From an uncultured Roseburia sp. (GTDB lineage: Bacteria > Bacillota > Clostridia > Lachnospirales > Lachnospiraceae): 45,607 bases of DNA. The notes under the pieces are model-generated. The model saw only the letters and a list, made by a program, of their open reading frames with translations. It ran no database searches and was not told the DNA's origin. The position numbers and the translations under genes are program-made. Of this stretch, positions 22,276-29,973 are shown one piece after another; position 1 is the first letter of the stretch, and each line of letters opens with the position of its first letter. The stretch lies in NCBI GenBank assembly GCA_900548205.1, contig URJS01000010.1, positions 1-45,607 on the forward strand. Direction: 5' to 3'.

Positions 22276-23004
22276 ATGTCTGGACATTCAAAATTTGCCA
22301 ATATTAAACACAAAAAAGAGAAAAACGATGCGGCGAAGGGAAAAATCTTTACCGTGATCGGACGTGAGATTGCCGTTGCGGTCAAGGAGGGAGGGCCTGA
22401 TCCGGCAAATAATTACAAGCTGGCACAGGTCATCGCAAAGGCGAAGGCGAACAATATGCCAAATGACACGATCGACCGCGGCATCAAAAAGGCGGCGGGA
22501 GACGGCGATGCTGTCAATTATGAATTTTGTACCTATGAGGGGTATGGACCGAGCGGAACGGCGATCATCGTAAAATGCCTGACTGACAATAAGAACCGTA
22601 CGGCTGCCAACGTCCGCAATGCGTTTACAAAGGGACAGGGGAGCATCGGTACGCAGGGATGCGTTTCCTATATGTTTGATGAGAAGGGACAGATCATCAT
22701 TGCAAAGGAGGACTGCGCAAAGGATGCGGACGATTTGATGATGCTTGCGCTTGACGCGGGTGCAGAGGATTTCGCCGAGGAGGAGGATTCCTTTGAGATT
22801 TTAACGTCTCCCGATGAGTTTGAAACAGTCCGCGCGGCGTTGGAGAAAGAAAATATCGTTATGGCGGAGGCTTCTGTTACGATGCTCCCGCAGACCTATG
22901 TGGAGCTTACCGCAGAGGAGGATCTGACAAACATCAACCGCATTTTGGATTTGCTTGATGCGGATGACGATGTGCAGGAGGTTTACCACAACTGGGAGGA
23001 ATAG
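22276..23004 (+). CDS. yebC: YebC/PmpR family protein
   Basis: A 242-residue YebC/TACO1 family protein beginning MSGHSKFANIKHKKEKNDAAKGK, the family hallmark, with KAKANNMPNDTIDRGIKKA and the YEGYGPSGTAIIVKCLTDNKNRTAANVR stretch. Long described as transcription regulators; related proteins have been reported to act in translation on difficult peptide sequences. The three-domain layout and length are standard. AGAGGAT lies upstream of the ATG at moderate spacing. It stands before a two-component system without a visible terminator between them (33-base gap to the regulator ATG), so some co-transcription is possible. Confidence 0.95.
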   Translation: MSGHSKFANIKHKKEKNDAAKGKIFTVIGREIAVAVKEGGPDPANNYKLAQVIAKAKANNMPNDTIDRGIKKAAGDGDAVNYEFCTYEGYGPSGTAIIVKCLTDNKNRTAANVRNAFTKGQGSIGTQGCVSYMFDEKGQIIIAKEDCAKDADDLMMLALDAGAEDFAEEEDSFEILTSPDEFETVRAALEKENIVMAEASVTMLPQTYVELTAEEDLTNINRILDLLDADDDVQEVYHNWEE

Positions 23005-23037
23005 GAGATCAAAGGCGCAGGAGAGGAGATGTGGGCG

Positions 23038-23712
23038 ATGCGGATTTTGCTTGCAGAGGATGAGAGGGATCTCAATCACATTATCACATTAAAGCTCAGG
23101 CAGGACGGCTACAGTGTAGACAGCTGCCATGACGGTGAGGAGGCGCTTGAGGCGCTTGAGGTGGCGGATTACGATGCGGTGATCCTTGATATTATGATGC
23201 CGAAGGCAGATGGACTTACAGTCTTAAAGAAGCTTCGCAGAGACGGAAATACAACTCCTGTACTTTTTTTGACTGCCCGCGACGCGGTGGAGGATCGTGT
23301 GCGCGGTCTGGATGGAGGGGCGAACGATTATCTGGTAAAGCCGTTTTCCTTTGAGGAGCTGATGGCGCGCATCCGCGCAATGACGCGCAATACGTTCGGC
23401 ATGGCAGACAATATCCTTTCGGTTGCGGATCTGGAGATGGACTGCAATGCCCACACTGTCACACGCGGCGGCGTGCAGATTGTTCTTTCCGCAAAGGAAT
23501 ATGCTCTTTTGGAATATCTGATGCGCAATCGGGGGATCGTTCTCTCACGAGAGAAGATTGAGAACCATATCTGGAACTTTGATTATGAGGGCGGCACAAA
23601 TGTGGTCGACGTTTATATCCGTTATCTCCGCAAAAAGCTGGACGACGGGCATGAGAAAAAGCTGATCCATACTGTGCGTGGCAGCGGCTATGTCCTGAGG
23701 AAGGAAGCATGA
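23038..23712 (+). CDS. OmpR-family response regulator (PepSY-linked system)
   Basis: A 224-residue regulator with a receiver domain (acidic residues Glu7/Asp8, phospho-acceptor Asp51 in ILDIMMP, Lys in DYLVKPFSFEEL) and a C-terminal winged helix of the OmpR/PhoB type (EYALLEYLMRNRGIVLSREKI and VDVYIRYLRKKL, ending IHTVRGSGYVLR). The ATG at 23038 gives the standard MRILLAEDE start and is nine bases after AGGAG; ATG 23029 is an alternative. It overlaps the kinase gene by four bases. The two PepSY genes downstream carry matching direct-repeat promoters, likely its targets. Confidence 0.94.
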   Translation: MRILLAEDERDLNHIITLKLRQDGYSVDSCHDGEEALEALEVADYDAVILDIMMPKADGLTVLKKLRRDGNTTPVLFLTARDAVEDRVRGLDGGANDYLVKPFSFEELMARIRAMTRNTFGMADNILSVADLEMDCNAHTVTRGGVQIVLSAKEYALLEYLMRNRGIVLSREKIENHIWNFDYEGGTNVVDVYIRYLRKKLDDGHEKKLIHTVRGSGYVLRKEA

Positions 23713-25124
23713 AAAAACTTTCCATCCGTATGAAAATTACACTATGGTTTGGCGCTGTGTTGGCTGTCATGGTGGGACTTACATATATTGTGGCGCTGTC
23801 GATCAGCGATTCTATGATGCAAAAGCAGCTGCAGGATAATCTTGTCACAACGGTTGAGGACAATGTAGACGAGGTGGAATATTACAGGGTCTATCCGAAG
23901 AATAAGGTGGATAACGGAACAGATTTGTATCTGCGCCACAGCAGCGGCTACATGGAGATTGACGATGATTTTCTTGATAAGGTCAACGGCATCTATACAG
24001 CGCTTTATCAAAAGGACGGTACGCTTGTCTATGGAGAAAATCCGATCGCTACGGAGGATGGAGAGATTGTTTTTTCAGACGGTCAGGTCCATAAAAAAAC
24101 AGTACATGGTGTTGTCTGGTATTCATTTGATCGGGAGCTGACAACGAAAGGGCTGGAAGGAGTCTGGCTGCGCGGCACGGTTTCTTCGGAACAGGGAAAT
24201 CTGCAGCTCTCCGCTGTGGTGCGGCTCTCCCTGATCCTGATGCCGCTGTTGATGCTGCTTGCAGTTTGCGGCGGATATTTGATCGCCGGAAGATTTCTTT
24301 CTCCGATCAAGCAGATCACACAGACCGCAGCGCAGATCGGACAGGGCAGGGACTTAAAGCAGAGGATTGCGTTAAAGGGCGGCAGCAAGGATGAGCTTCA
24401 CCAGCTCGCACTTACGTTTGACGAGATGTTTGAGCGGCTTGACGCTTCGTTTGAGGCGGAGCGTCAGTTTACATCGGATGCGTCACATGAGCTTCGTACG
24501 CCGATGGCGGTGATCATGGCGGAGTGTGAATATATGCTGGAGCAGGAGAGAAGCAGCGGGGAATACGAGGACGCGATGCGTGTGGTTTACCGGCAGGGGA
24601 AAAAGATGTCGCGTCTGATCGAGGATATGCTCATGTTTACCCGCATGGAGCGCAGGGCAGATGCCTTTTCTATGAAGGAACTCAATTTTTCTCAGCTGGC
24701 AGAGGATGTATGCGAGGATATGCGGCATATTGCAGAAAAAAATATTTCGCTGTCTGCAAGGATTGAGCCGGAGATATGGATTTTCGGAAATTATGATCTG
24801 CTCGTGCGGCTTTTAACAAATCTGATCACGAATGCTTACCGATACGGAAAAGAGAATGGGCACATTACAGTTGCACTTTGCAGTAATGCGGAGGAAGTGA
24901 CGCTGTCGGTTAAGGATGACGGCGTTGGAATCTCGCGGGAGGAGCTGGAAAAGATATTTCTCCGTTTTTATCAGTCCGACACTGCCAGAAGCGGCAGTGG
25001 CACAGGGCTTGGTCTTGCGATGGTCCGTGAGATCGCACAGTTTCATCAGGGAAGGGTTTTTGCCGAGAGCACACCGGGGGAGGGGAGTACCTTCTTCTTT
25101 CAGGTAAAAGTCAGTCGTACATAA
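23709..25124 (+). CDS. Sensor histidine kinase (PepSY-linked system)
   Basis: A 471-residue membrane kinase. Membrane segment 1 is at about residues 8-32, an extracellular sensor of roughly 140 residues follows (rich in Asp and Tyr, EVEYYRVYPKNKVDNGTDLY), membrane segment 2 is at about 172-193, then a HAMP linker, the phospho-acceptor His260 in SDASHELRTPMAVIMAE, an N box (LLTNLITNAYRYGKENG), DDGVGIS and GTGLGLAMVREI ATP-binding motifs. All catalytic motifs are intact, unlike the second kinase in this window. It overlaps the regulator gene by ATGA and is followed 95 bases later by the first PepSY gene. The signal is unknown. Confidence 0.95.
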   Translation: MKKLSIRMKITLWFGAVLAVMVGLTYIVALSISDSMMQKQLQDNLVTTVEDNVDEVEYYRVYPKNKVDNGTDLYLRHSSGYMEIDDDFLDKVNGIYTALYQKDGTLVYGENPIATEDGEIVFSDGQVHKKTVHGVVWYSFDRELTTKGLEGVWLRGTVSSEQGNLQLSAVVRLSLILMPLLMLLAVCGGYLIAGRFLSPIKQITQTAAQIGQGRDLKQRIALKGGSKDELHQLALTFDEMFERLDASFEAERQFTSDASHELRTPMAVIMAECEYMLEQERSSGEYEDAMRVVYRQGKKMSRLIEDMLMFTRMERRADAFSMKELNFSQLAEDVCEDMRHIAEKNISLSARIEPEIWIFGNYDLLVRLLTNLITNAYRYGKENGHITVALCSNAEEVTLSVKDDGVGISREELEKIFLRFYQSDTARSGSGTGLGLAMVREIAQFHQGRVFAESTPGEGSTFFFQVKVSRT

Positions 25125-25153
25125 ATATCAAAAAAATGAAAAATATGGAATGT

Positions 25154-25186
25154 TTTAATGCTCCTTTAATGTTTGGACTTTATAGT
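25154..25186 (+). promoter_or_regulatory. Direct-repeat operator and -10 box before PepSY gene 1
   Basis: TTTAATG occurs at 25154-25160 and again at 25165-25171 (11-base period); TATAGT (25181-25186) starts 16 bases after the second box begins. No -35 hexamer is present, as expected when a PhoB/OmpR-type activator replaces it. The same layout recurs before PepSY gene 2. Confidence 0.65.
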
Positions 25187-25219
25187 AAGGTCAGAAACAA
25201 GAGAGGAGCATTTTTAAAT

Positions 25220-25972
25220 ATGAAGAAGATGAAAGATTTTTTTGCAACACCGAAGAAAGCAGTGATAACATCTGTCTGCCTTGTGGCGGGCGTTGGAGTT
25301 CTTGCAACAGGTTCTGTTTTTGCGGCGGGCGCAATTGCAAGGGGAACAGGAATAGGGACTACGAAGGCTGAGGACATTGCGTTAAAAGACGCGGGTACAG
25401 ATTTTTCACAGGCGCGCGTGTATCATACACAGTTTGATTTTGACGACGGGCATTATATTTATGAGGTTGAATTTACTGCTAACGGGATGGAATATGATTA
25501 CCACATCAAGTCCTCAAACGGAAAGATTCTTAGTAGGAGCAGCGAGCCGATGGAAGGATATGGGGCATATGCCTATCAGAATCAGAACGCAGCTGCTGCA
25601 CAGCAGAACCAGAATGCAGGCGTAGATCAGAGTCAGAATGCAGTTGCTGCGGCAAATCAAAACCAGAATGCAGGCGCAGATCAGGGGGCTGTTCCAAATG
25701 CAGCTGCTGCACAGCAGCCGGTGGGTAATCAGGGGGCTGCTCCAAATGCAGCTGCTGCAACCATCGACATTGAGGCTGCACAGCAGATCGCATTAGACCA
25801 TGCAGGACTGTCAGCGGATGAAGTAAAATATATGAATGCATATCTGGAGTATGACGATGGCATTGAGCAGTATGAGATTCAGTTTTATAAGGGAACAACC
25901 GAGTATGAGTATTCCATTGATGCAGTGAACGGAACTGTGCTTGGATACAGCATGGAATCTATTTTCAGTTAA
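25220..25972 (+). CDS. Double-PepSY surface-anchored protein 1
   Basis: A 250-residue protein: a Lys-rich start (KKMKDFFATPKKAV), one hydrophobic segment (about residues 16-38, signal anchor or cleavable signal), a PepSY domain (about 45-110: AEDIALKDAGTDFSQARVY, YIYEVEFTANGMEYDYHI, ILSRSSEPM), a low-complexity linker of Asn/Gln/Ala (about 114-180) and a second PepSY domain (about 182-250: AQQIALDHAGLSADEVKYM, YEIQFYKGTTEYEYSIDAVNG). PepSY domains occur in peptidase propeptides and as stand-alone envelope proteins. It is probably induced by the adjacent two-component system through the operator at 25154. It is a tandem paralogue of the next gene. Confidence 0.88.
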   Translation: MKKMKDFFATPKKAVITSVCLVAGVGVLATGSVFAAGAIARGTGIGTTKAEDIALKDAGTDFSQARVYHTQFDFDDGHYIYEVEFTANGMEYDYHIKSSNGKILSRSSEPMEGYGAYAYQNQNAAAAQQNQNAGVDQSQNAVAAANQNQNAGADQGAVPNAAAAQQPVGNQGAAPNAAAATIDIEAAQQIALDHAGLSADEVKYMNAYLEYDDGIEQYEIQFYKGTTEYEYSIDAVNGTVLGYSMESIFS

Positions 25973-25983
25973 AAATAAAAAGT

Positions 25984-26016
25984 ATTAATGTTTGTTTAAT
26001 CTTTGTGAATTATAGT
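25984..26016 (+). promoter_or_regulatory. Direct-repeat operator and -10 box before PepSY gene 2
   Basis: ATTAATG (25984-25990) and TTTAATC (25995-26001) have an 11-base period, and TATAGT (26011-26016) starts 16 bases after the second box begins: exactly the geometry at 25154-25186. The early transcribed bases TATAGTAAG and CAGAAACA are also shared. Confidence 0.65.
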
Positions 26017-26048
26017 AAGAACAGAAACAGGAAAGGGGTATTTCACAT

Positions 26049-26987
26049 ATGAAAAAAGTAAAGGATTTTTTTGCAACACCGAAAAAAGCGATCGTGACAT
26101 CTGTATGCCTCGTAGGAGGACTTGGGGTACTGACGGCAGGCTCTGTCGCAGTGACTGCCTCCGTTGCGAAGAATAATTCGATCGGAAATATTGCAGCGGA
26201 GGATATTGCGCTTAAGGATGCCGGTATTGACTATTCACAGGCGAGAATTCACCGTACGGAGTTTGACTATGACAATGGTCAGTACCTGTATGAAGTAGAG
26301 TTTTCATCGAACGGAGTGGAGTATGATTATCGGATCAAGGCATCTGACGGTACGATCCTCTGGAGAGACAGCGAACCGATGGACGGTTATGTGGCAAATG
26401 TAAACGGAAATCAAACGCAGGTAGAAGCGCAGCAGCAAGCACCGCAGCTGTCAGCAGAGCAACAGCAGGCACAGGAGACACTGGCACAGGCACAAGAGAC
26501 GTTAGCGCAGGCACAGCAGCAGCAGAAGCAGGCACAGGAAGCAGCACAGCAGGCGCAGGAGGCGCAGAAGCAGGCGGAAGCAGCCGCGCAGGCACAGCAG
26601 CAGCAACAGCAGGCACAGCAGCAACAGCAGGCACAGGAAGCAGCACAGCAGGCGGAAGCAGCACAGAAGCAGGCACAGCAGCAACAGCAGGCACAGCAGC
26701 AACAGCAGGCACAGCAGCAACAGCAGCCAGCTCCACAGCAGCCAGCTCCACAGCAGCCAGCACAAAATAATACCTATATCAGTGTAGATCAGGCGAAGAA
26801 TATTGCGCTTGGAAAGGCAGGACTTTCAGCATCCGGAGTTAATTATGTAAAAACGAAGCTTGAAAATGACGACGGACGCGCGGAATATGAAATTGAATTT
26901 TACAGCGGAACGTGGGAATATGACTATACGATTGATGCTGTGACCGGAAATGTCTTGGAATATGATGTAGATTCTATTTATGATTAA
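26049..26987 (+). CDS. Double-PepSY surface-anchored protein 2 with Gln/Ala-rich linker
   Basis: A 312-residue paralogue of PepSY protein 1. The Lys-rich start and hydrophobic segment (KKVKDFFATPKKAIVTSVCL, then GGLGVLTAGSV) are nearly the same. PepSY domain 1 (about residues 45-115) and PepSY domain 2 (about 244-312, VDQAKNIALGKAGLSASGV to YDYTIDAVTGNVLEYD) flank a long linker of Gln and Ala with some Glu, Lys and Pro (about 122-240). The linker is about 120 residues, nearly twice that of paralogue 1. It could span part of the cell wall or form a coiled coil. AAAGGGG precedes the ATG. The same operator as its neighbour suggests shared control. Confidence 0.88.
   Translation: MKKVKDFFATPKKAIVTSVCLVGGLGVLTAGSVAVTASVAKNNSIGNIAAEDIALKDAGIDYSQARIHRTEFDYDNGQYLYEVEFSSNGVEYDYRIKASDGTILWRDSEPMDGYVANVNGNQTQVEAQQQAPQLSAEQQQAQETLAQAQETLAQAQQQQKQAQEAAQQAQEAQKQAEAAAQAQQQQQQAQQQQQAQEAAQQAEAAQKQAQQQQQAQQQQQAQQQQQPAPQQPAPQQPAQNNTYISVDQAKNIALGKAGLSASGVNYVKTKLENDDGRAEYEIEFYSGTWEYDYTIDAVTGNVLEYDVDSIYD
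26461..26765 (+). repeat. Short-period CAG/GCA-rich coding repeat
   Basis: The Gln/Ala linker of PepSY protein 2 is encoded by imperfect repeats built from CAACAGCAGGCACAGCAG-type 18-mers and shorter CAGCAG runs. Such tracts can change length by slippage in whole codons. Confidence 0.75.
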
Positions 26988-26988
26988 G

Positions 26989-27023
26989 AATGAGCGGCAC
27001 ATTTTGCGAAGCAGCTCTTAGGT
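26989..27023 (+). repeat. Dispersed palindromic-core repeat, copy C
   Basis: AATGAGCGGCACATTTTGCG then AAGCAGCTCTTAGGT, starting one base after the stop codon of PepSY gene 2, in the sense orientation of that gene. It matches copies B1/B2 with one stem mismatch. Confidence 0.65.
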
Positions 27024-27027
27024 TGGA

Positions 27028-27069
27028 AAAAAGGCAGTCTGTACAAAATCAGGTACAGGCTGCCTTTTT
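27028..27069. terminator. Bidirectional terminator between PepSY gene 2 and the ROK kinase gene
   Basis: AAAAAGGCAGTCTGTAC (27028-27044) pairs with GTACAGGCTGCCTTTTT (27053-27069) over 17 positions with one wobble around an 8-nt loop. Confidence 0.9.
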
Positions 27070-27097
27070 GCTGACCGCATTGCGGCAGAGCGTAATT

Positions 27098-27149
27098 GTG
27101 TCGCTCGTTGTTGACCTAAGAGTGGCTCGCAAAGCTTGTCACTCGTTTT
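27098..27149 (-). repeat. Dispersed palindromic-core repeat, copy D (one full unit plus partial)
   Basis: On the minus strand a full 39-bp unit (27149-27111, AAAACGAGTGACAAGCTTTG... ACTCTTAGGTCAA) is followed directly by the first 13 bases of a second unit (CAACGAGCGACAC, 27110-27098). It starts 11 bases after the ROK kinase stop codon in the sense orientation. The stem has a T-A pair where B copies have C-G, a compensated change. Confidence 0.75.
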
Positions 27150-27160
27150 GTATCATGGGG

Positions 27161-28060
27161 CTATTTGATCTGTGTCATAGGAAGCATCGCGGCTCCCACA
27201 ATTCCGGGTTCTTCCAAAACAGCCTCCTTGAATATGACAGGCTGCATACCCTCGTGGATCATTGAGCGATAGAAGCGTTCCATTTTCTCGAAAAATACGT
27301 CCTTTCCTTTCATAACGCCTCCGCCAACAACAAATACATGCGGATCAATGATGTGACCGATCGCAGAAAACATCATTGCCAGATCATAAGCCATATCGTC
27401 TACAAGTTTTAATGCTTTTTCATCTCCTGTGCGTGCAAGCTCAAATACATTTCCGGCATGCGCGATCTGTTCGCCGAATAACTCACGTCCCTTACGGGTG
27501 ATTGCAGTTCCGCTTGCCTCATTTTCAACGGCTCCAACATTTAAAATATTGTATTTTTCTCTGTTCCGGTCAATGCAGATGTTTCCGATTTCTCCCGCAT
27601 GTCCGTTCTGCCCGCTGATGACCTTCTGGTCAATGACAAGAGCGCCTCCGATCCCTGTGGAAATTGTGACATAGTATACGATCGGATAGCCCTTTCCCCC
27701 GCCAAGCACTGCCTCTCCCAGAGCTGCAACCTTCACATCGTTGTCCATAAAGACAGGCCTTTGGAAATGCTTGCCAATATAGTCTGCGATCGGAAAGCCG
27801 ATCAGCTTCGGAAGATTTGTAGAAACGATGATCCTTCCGTTTTTCGTATCGATCGGACCGGGGATGCCAAGTCCGATTCCCGTACAGTCCTCATAGCCGT
27901 CAAGACTTTCGATCAGAGAGATGATCGTTTCCATGACTGGCTCGGCTCCGCGTTCGGGATGACTTTCTGATTTTTTCATACATTGAATCGTACCATCCGC
28001 AAGCACGATCGCTGCACGGATATTTGTGCCTCCAAGATCAACACCGATAAATTTTTGCAT
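27161..28060 (-). CDS. ROK family sugar kinase (glucokinase-like) lacking the zinc cysteines
   Basis: A 299-residue ROK protein: phosphate loop DLGGTNIRAAIV (about residues 8-19), substrate region GLGIPGPIDTKNG, catalytic Asp in FMDNDVKVAALGE (about 98-110) and adenosine motif VGGGVMKGKD. Glucose phosphorylation to glucose-6-phosphate is the likely reaction (EC 2.7.1.2), though N-acetylmannosamine or other sugars are possible. The GHAGEIGN histidine remains, but the following CxCGxxGC zinc motif of the family is replaced by KYNILNVGAVE, with no cysteine cluster. It has no N-terminal helix-turn-helix, so it is a kinase, not a repressor. The minus-strand start has a GGATGAGG site. It stands alone between repeats and a terminator. 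Confidence 0.88.
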   Translation of the reverse strand: MQKFIGVDLGGTNIRAAIVLADGTIQCMKKSESHPERGAEPVMETIISLIESLDGYEDCTGIGLGIPGPIDTKNGRIIVSTNLPKLIGFPIADYIGKHFQRPVFMDNDVKVAALGEAVLGGGKGYPIVYYVTISTGIGGALVIDQKVISGQNGHAGEIGNICIDRNREKYNILNVGAVENEASGTAITRKGRELFGEQIAHAGNVFELARTGDEKALKLVDDMAYDLAMMFSAIGHIIDPHVFVVGGGVMKGKDVFFEKMERFYRSMIHEGMQPVIFKEAVLEEPGIVGAAMLPMTQIK

Positions 28061-28168
28061 AGTGATACCTCATCCTTTTTTTCTTTTATTATACTATGCC
28101 TGCGAAAAGATGCAAGAGAGGCAGAGAAAATAATGCGTCTGCTTCATTTCTATTTTTTCATTTTACAT

Positions 28169-28185
28169 AGTATGCCGCTCGTTGT
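28169..28185 (-). repeat. Dispersed repeat, fragment E
   Basis: On the minus strand ACAACGAGCGGCATACT, matching the first half of the 39-bp unit only; the second half is absent. It lies in the divergent gap upstream of the ROK kinase and is not behind a stop codon. Confidence 0.5.
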
Positions 28186-28219
28186 GATCCATGACTTATA
28201 TCAGACAAGCTTATAGGCA

Positions 28220-28248
28220 TGGACAGAGCATGCGCTATCAGGTATAAT
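28220..28248 (+). promoter_or_regulatory. Promoter of the DUF4261-like gene
   Basis: TGGACA (28220-28225) and a perfect TATAAT (28243-28248) are exactly 17 bases apart. Confidence 0.7.
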
Positions 28249-28282
28249 TTTAAAAACGATAGAAACGGGGGAGGGGTTATCA

Positions 28283-28567
28283 ATGACAGAGCAGGAAAAG
28301 ATCGCGACAGCGGTTGATGAGAAGGGCGTCAGCAGCTGGACAAACGGTCTTAGAGCATTTGGGAAAGAAGAATTGGAGATTGTTGGAAGCAGCCATTCTC
28401 CCGAGGAGGTTTACGGCATGATGTTGTACATTTCAGAGTATCTGCTGGAGGAGGGAGCCGTTCTGCGGGATGGAGAGACCATTGGCCTTTCGGCGGAGCA
28501 AAAGCTGCCCCTGACATTTTCGGCAGGTGTTTTTATGGAAGGCATGTCAATGAAAATCGGTTTTTAA
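28283..28567 (+). CDS. DUF4261-like protein (94 aa)
   Basis: A 94-residue soluble protein whose second half, EELEIVGSSHSPEEVYGMMLYISEYLLEEGAVL then DGETIGLSAEQKLPLTFSAG, resembles the C-terminal part of DUF4261. Here that part stands alone, without the larger N-terminal portion seen in many members. It has a good promoter and a GGGGGAGGGG ribosome site at about nine bases. No function is established for the family. It converges on the lantibiotic-type sensor kinase gene, whose readable end lies about 35 bases beyond its stop if the kinase frame is restored. Confidence 0.75.
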   Translation: MTEQEKIATAVDEKGVSSWTNGLRAFGKEELEIVGSSHSPEEVYGMMLYISEYLLEEGAVLRDGETIGLSAEQKLPLTFSAGVFMEGMSMKIGF

Positions 28568-28674
28568 GGAATCCGGGACTGTATGGGCAGGGGCGTGAGG
28601 GTCAGGGAGAAGGGAGCGAAAGAGTGATCACGGCGCCTCCGGTCTGCGCTGAATTTTTTAATGTAAGCTGTCTG

Positions 28675-29973
28675 TTATGCTGCCGGAGGATGCTGTCGGT
28701 GATAAAAAGCCCCATGCCAAAGTGGAGCTTTGAGGTCCGGCTTTTCTCCCCCCCCCATAAAAAATTGTTCCCGCGCATGGGAGAGCGCTTCCGGCGTGAA
28801 ACCGCTCCCCTCGTCCGTGACAGAGATTTGCAGAAAGCCGTCCACTTTTTGTGTCATTACATAGACGGTTCCTTCGGGCGGCGAATAGTCAAGCGCGTTG
28901 CCGATCACATTGAAAATCGCCCGCTCCAGCAGTAGTTTGTCCGCAGCAAGCGTGCCTAAATCTTTGCCGGTTTCCATGCGCAGAGAAATTCCCTGCGTAA
29001 GGCAAAGAGACTCTGCCCGCGCAGCGATCTGTTCCATATAATCGGACAGATCAAACGCTTCGGAATGAAGCTGATACCCCGCAGACGTTCGCGATATGTC
29101 GATCAGCGTCCGGATGTAAACGCCGATCTGCTCTGAACTTTCCGTGATGTATTTTGCATATAGCTGCTGTTCTTCGTCAAGCGTTGTCTCGCAGATCAGG
29201 TCGATATTTCCCTGAATGACAGTTAAAGGAGTTTTCAAGTCGTGGGCGAGCGCGGCAATCTGCTCCCGTTGTAATTGTTCTGCGTTCCACTGCTGCTTTA
29301 ACGATGCCTGCAGATTGTCTTTCATATCAGAAAAAGAGGAGAGTACGTCCTCAAATTCCCGGATTCTGGAATGTCCCACCTCAAAATCAAGATTTTGCTG
29401 TGCCACCTGCGCTGTGGCTTCAAAAAGCGGGGAGAGCTGTGCCCGCAGATTTTTTGCAAATTTTGCCGTCAGCAGCGCACATACCGCCGTACAGTTGATC
29501 CCAATGAGGATGACGAGCAGAACCTCCGGTGACGGGAAGTGCGCATAAAACCATTCGTTTGTAAATTGTGAGCCAATGTAATATTGAAGCACTACATATT
29601 CCTTTTCGCGTGTGATAAATAAATACTGCTTGTTCAGGTTTTCATTGATCTTTCCGGCGACGGCATAATCCATGGCACGCGCAAAGTCGTCGCCCTTAAG
29701 GGATGTTTCCAGTACCTGATAATTTTTATCCAGCACTAAATATTTAAGCCCCACGGGAAGCGCTACATCTGCCAGATCGGGCGTTGCGGCGATAACGGGA
29801 ACAAGGCTTTTGGCACTCTGCTCGGAATAATCGGCGTAGGTGATAAATCCGGTCGTCGCCCCGATAAAAATAAGGCTGAATGGAAGGATGACAGAAGCAG
29901 CCAGACCAAGCAGCAGCATACATAAAAATTTCCAGAAGGATGCTTTCAGTGACGTTGTTTTCTTTATTCCCAT
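28675..29973 (-). CDS. Sensor histidine kinase of the peptide-resistance system, frameshifted at a G9 tract
   Basis: As read, 432 residues: membrane segments at about 15-42 and 150-170 around a roughly 100-residue extracellular sensor, the phospho-acceptor His244 in ALAHDLKTPLTVIQ, an N box (NVIGNALDYSP) and VTDEGSGF. After residue 405 the frame leaves the family pattern and stops. A run of nine G on the minus strand (28756-28748) is the cause: with eight G the frame continues EKSRTSKLHFGMGLFITDSI, restoring the G2 box and ending at 28602, for 456 residues. As sequenced the ATP-lid end is lost, so the kinase is probably inactive in this state. It overlaps its regulator gene by ten bases. Either phase variation or a sequence error fits. 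Confidence 0.88.
   Translation of the reverse strand: MGIKKTTSLKASFWKFLCMLLLGLAASVILPFSLIFIGATTGFITYADYSEQSAKSLVPVIAATPDLADVALPVGLKYLVLDKNYQVLETSLKGDDFARAMDYAVAGKINENLNKQYLFITREKEYVVLQYYIGSQFTNEWFYAHFPSPEVLLVILIGINCTAVCALLTAKFAKNLRAQLSPLFEATAQVAQQNLDFEVGHSRIREFEDVLSSFSDMKDNLQASLKQQWNAEQLQREQIAALAHDLKTPLTVIQGNIDLICETTLDEEQQLYAKYITESSEQIGVYIRTLIDISRTSAGYQLHSEAFDLSDYMEQIAARAESLCLTQGISLRMETGKDLGTLAADKLLLERAIFNVIGNALDYSPPEGTVYVMTQKVDGFLQISVTDEGSGFTPEALSHAREQFFMGGGEKPDLKAPLWHGAFYHRQHPPAA
28748..28756 (-). repeat. G9 homopolymer tract in the kinase gene
   Basis: Nine consecutive C on the plus strand (G on the coding strand) at the point where the kinase frame departs from the family. Long G tracts of this kind are prone to slipped-strand length change. 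Confidence 0.85.

Noticed and set aside
26335..26765. Antisense Leu/Val/Ala-rich frames over the PepSY linker
   Set aside because: They are the reverse reading of CAG-type repeats and have no start site or domain.
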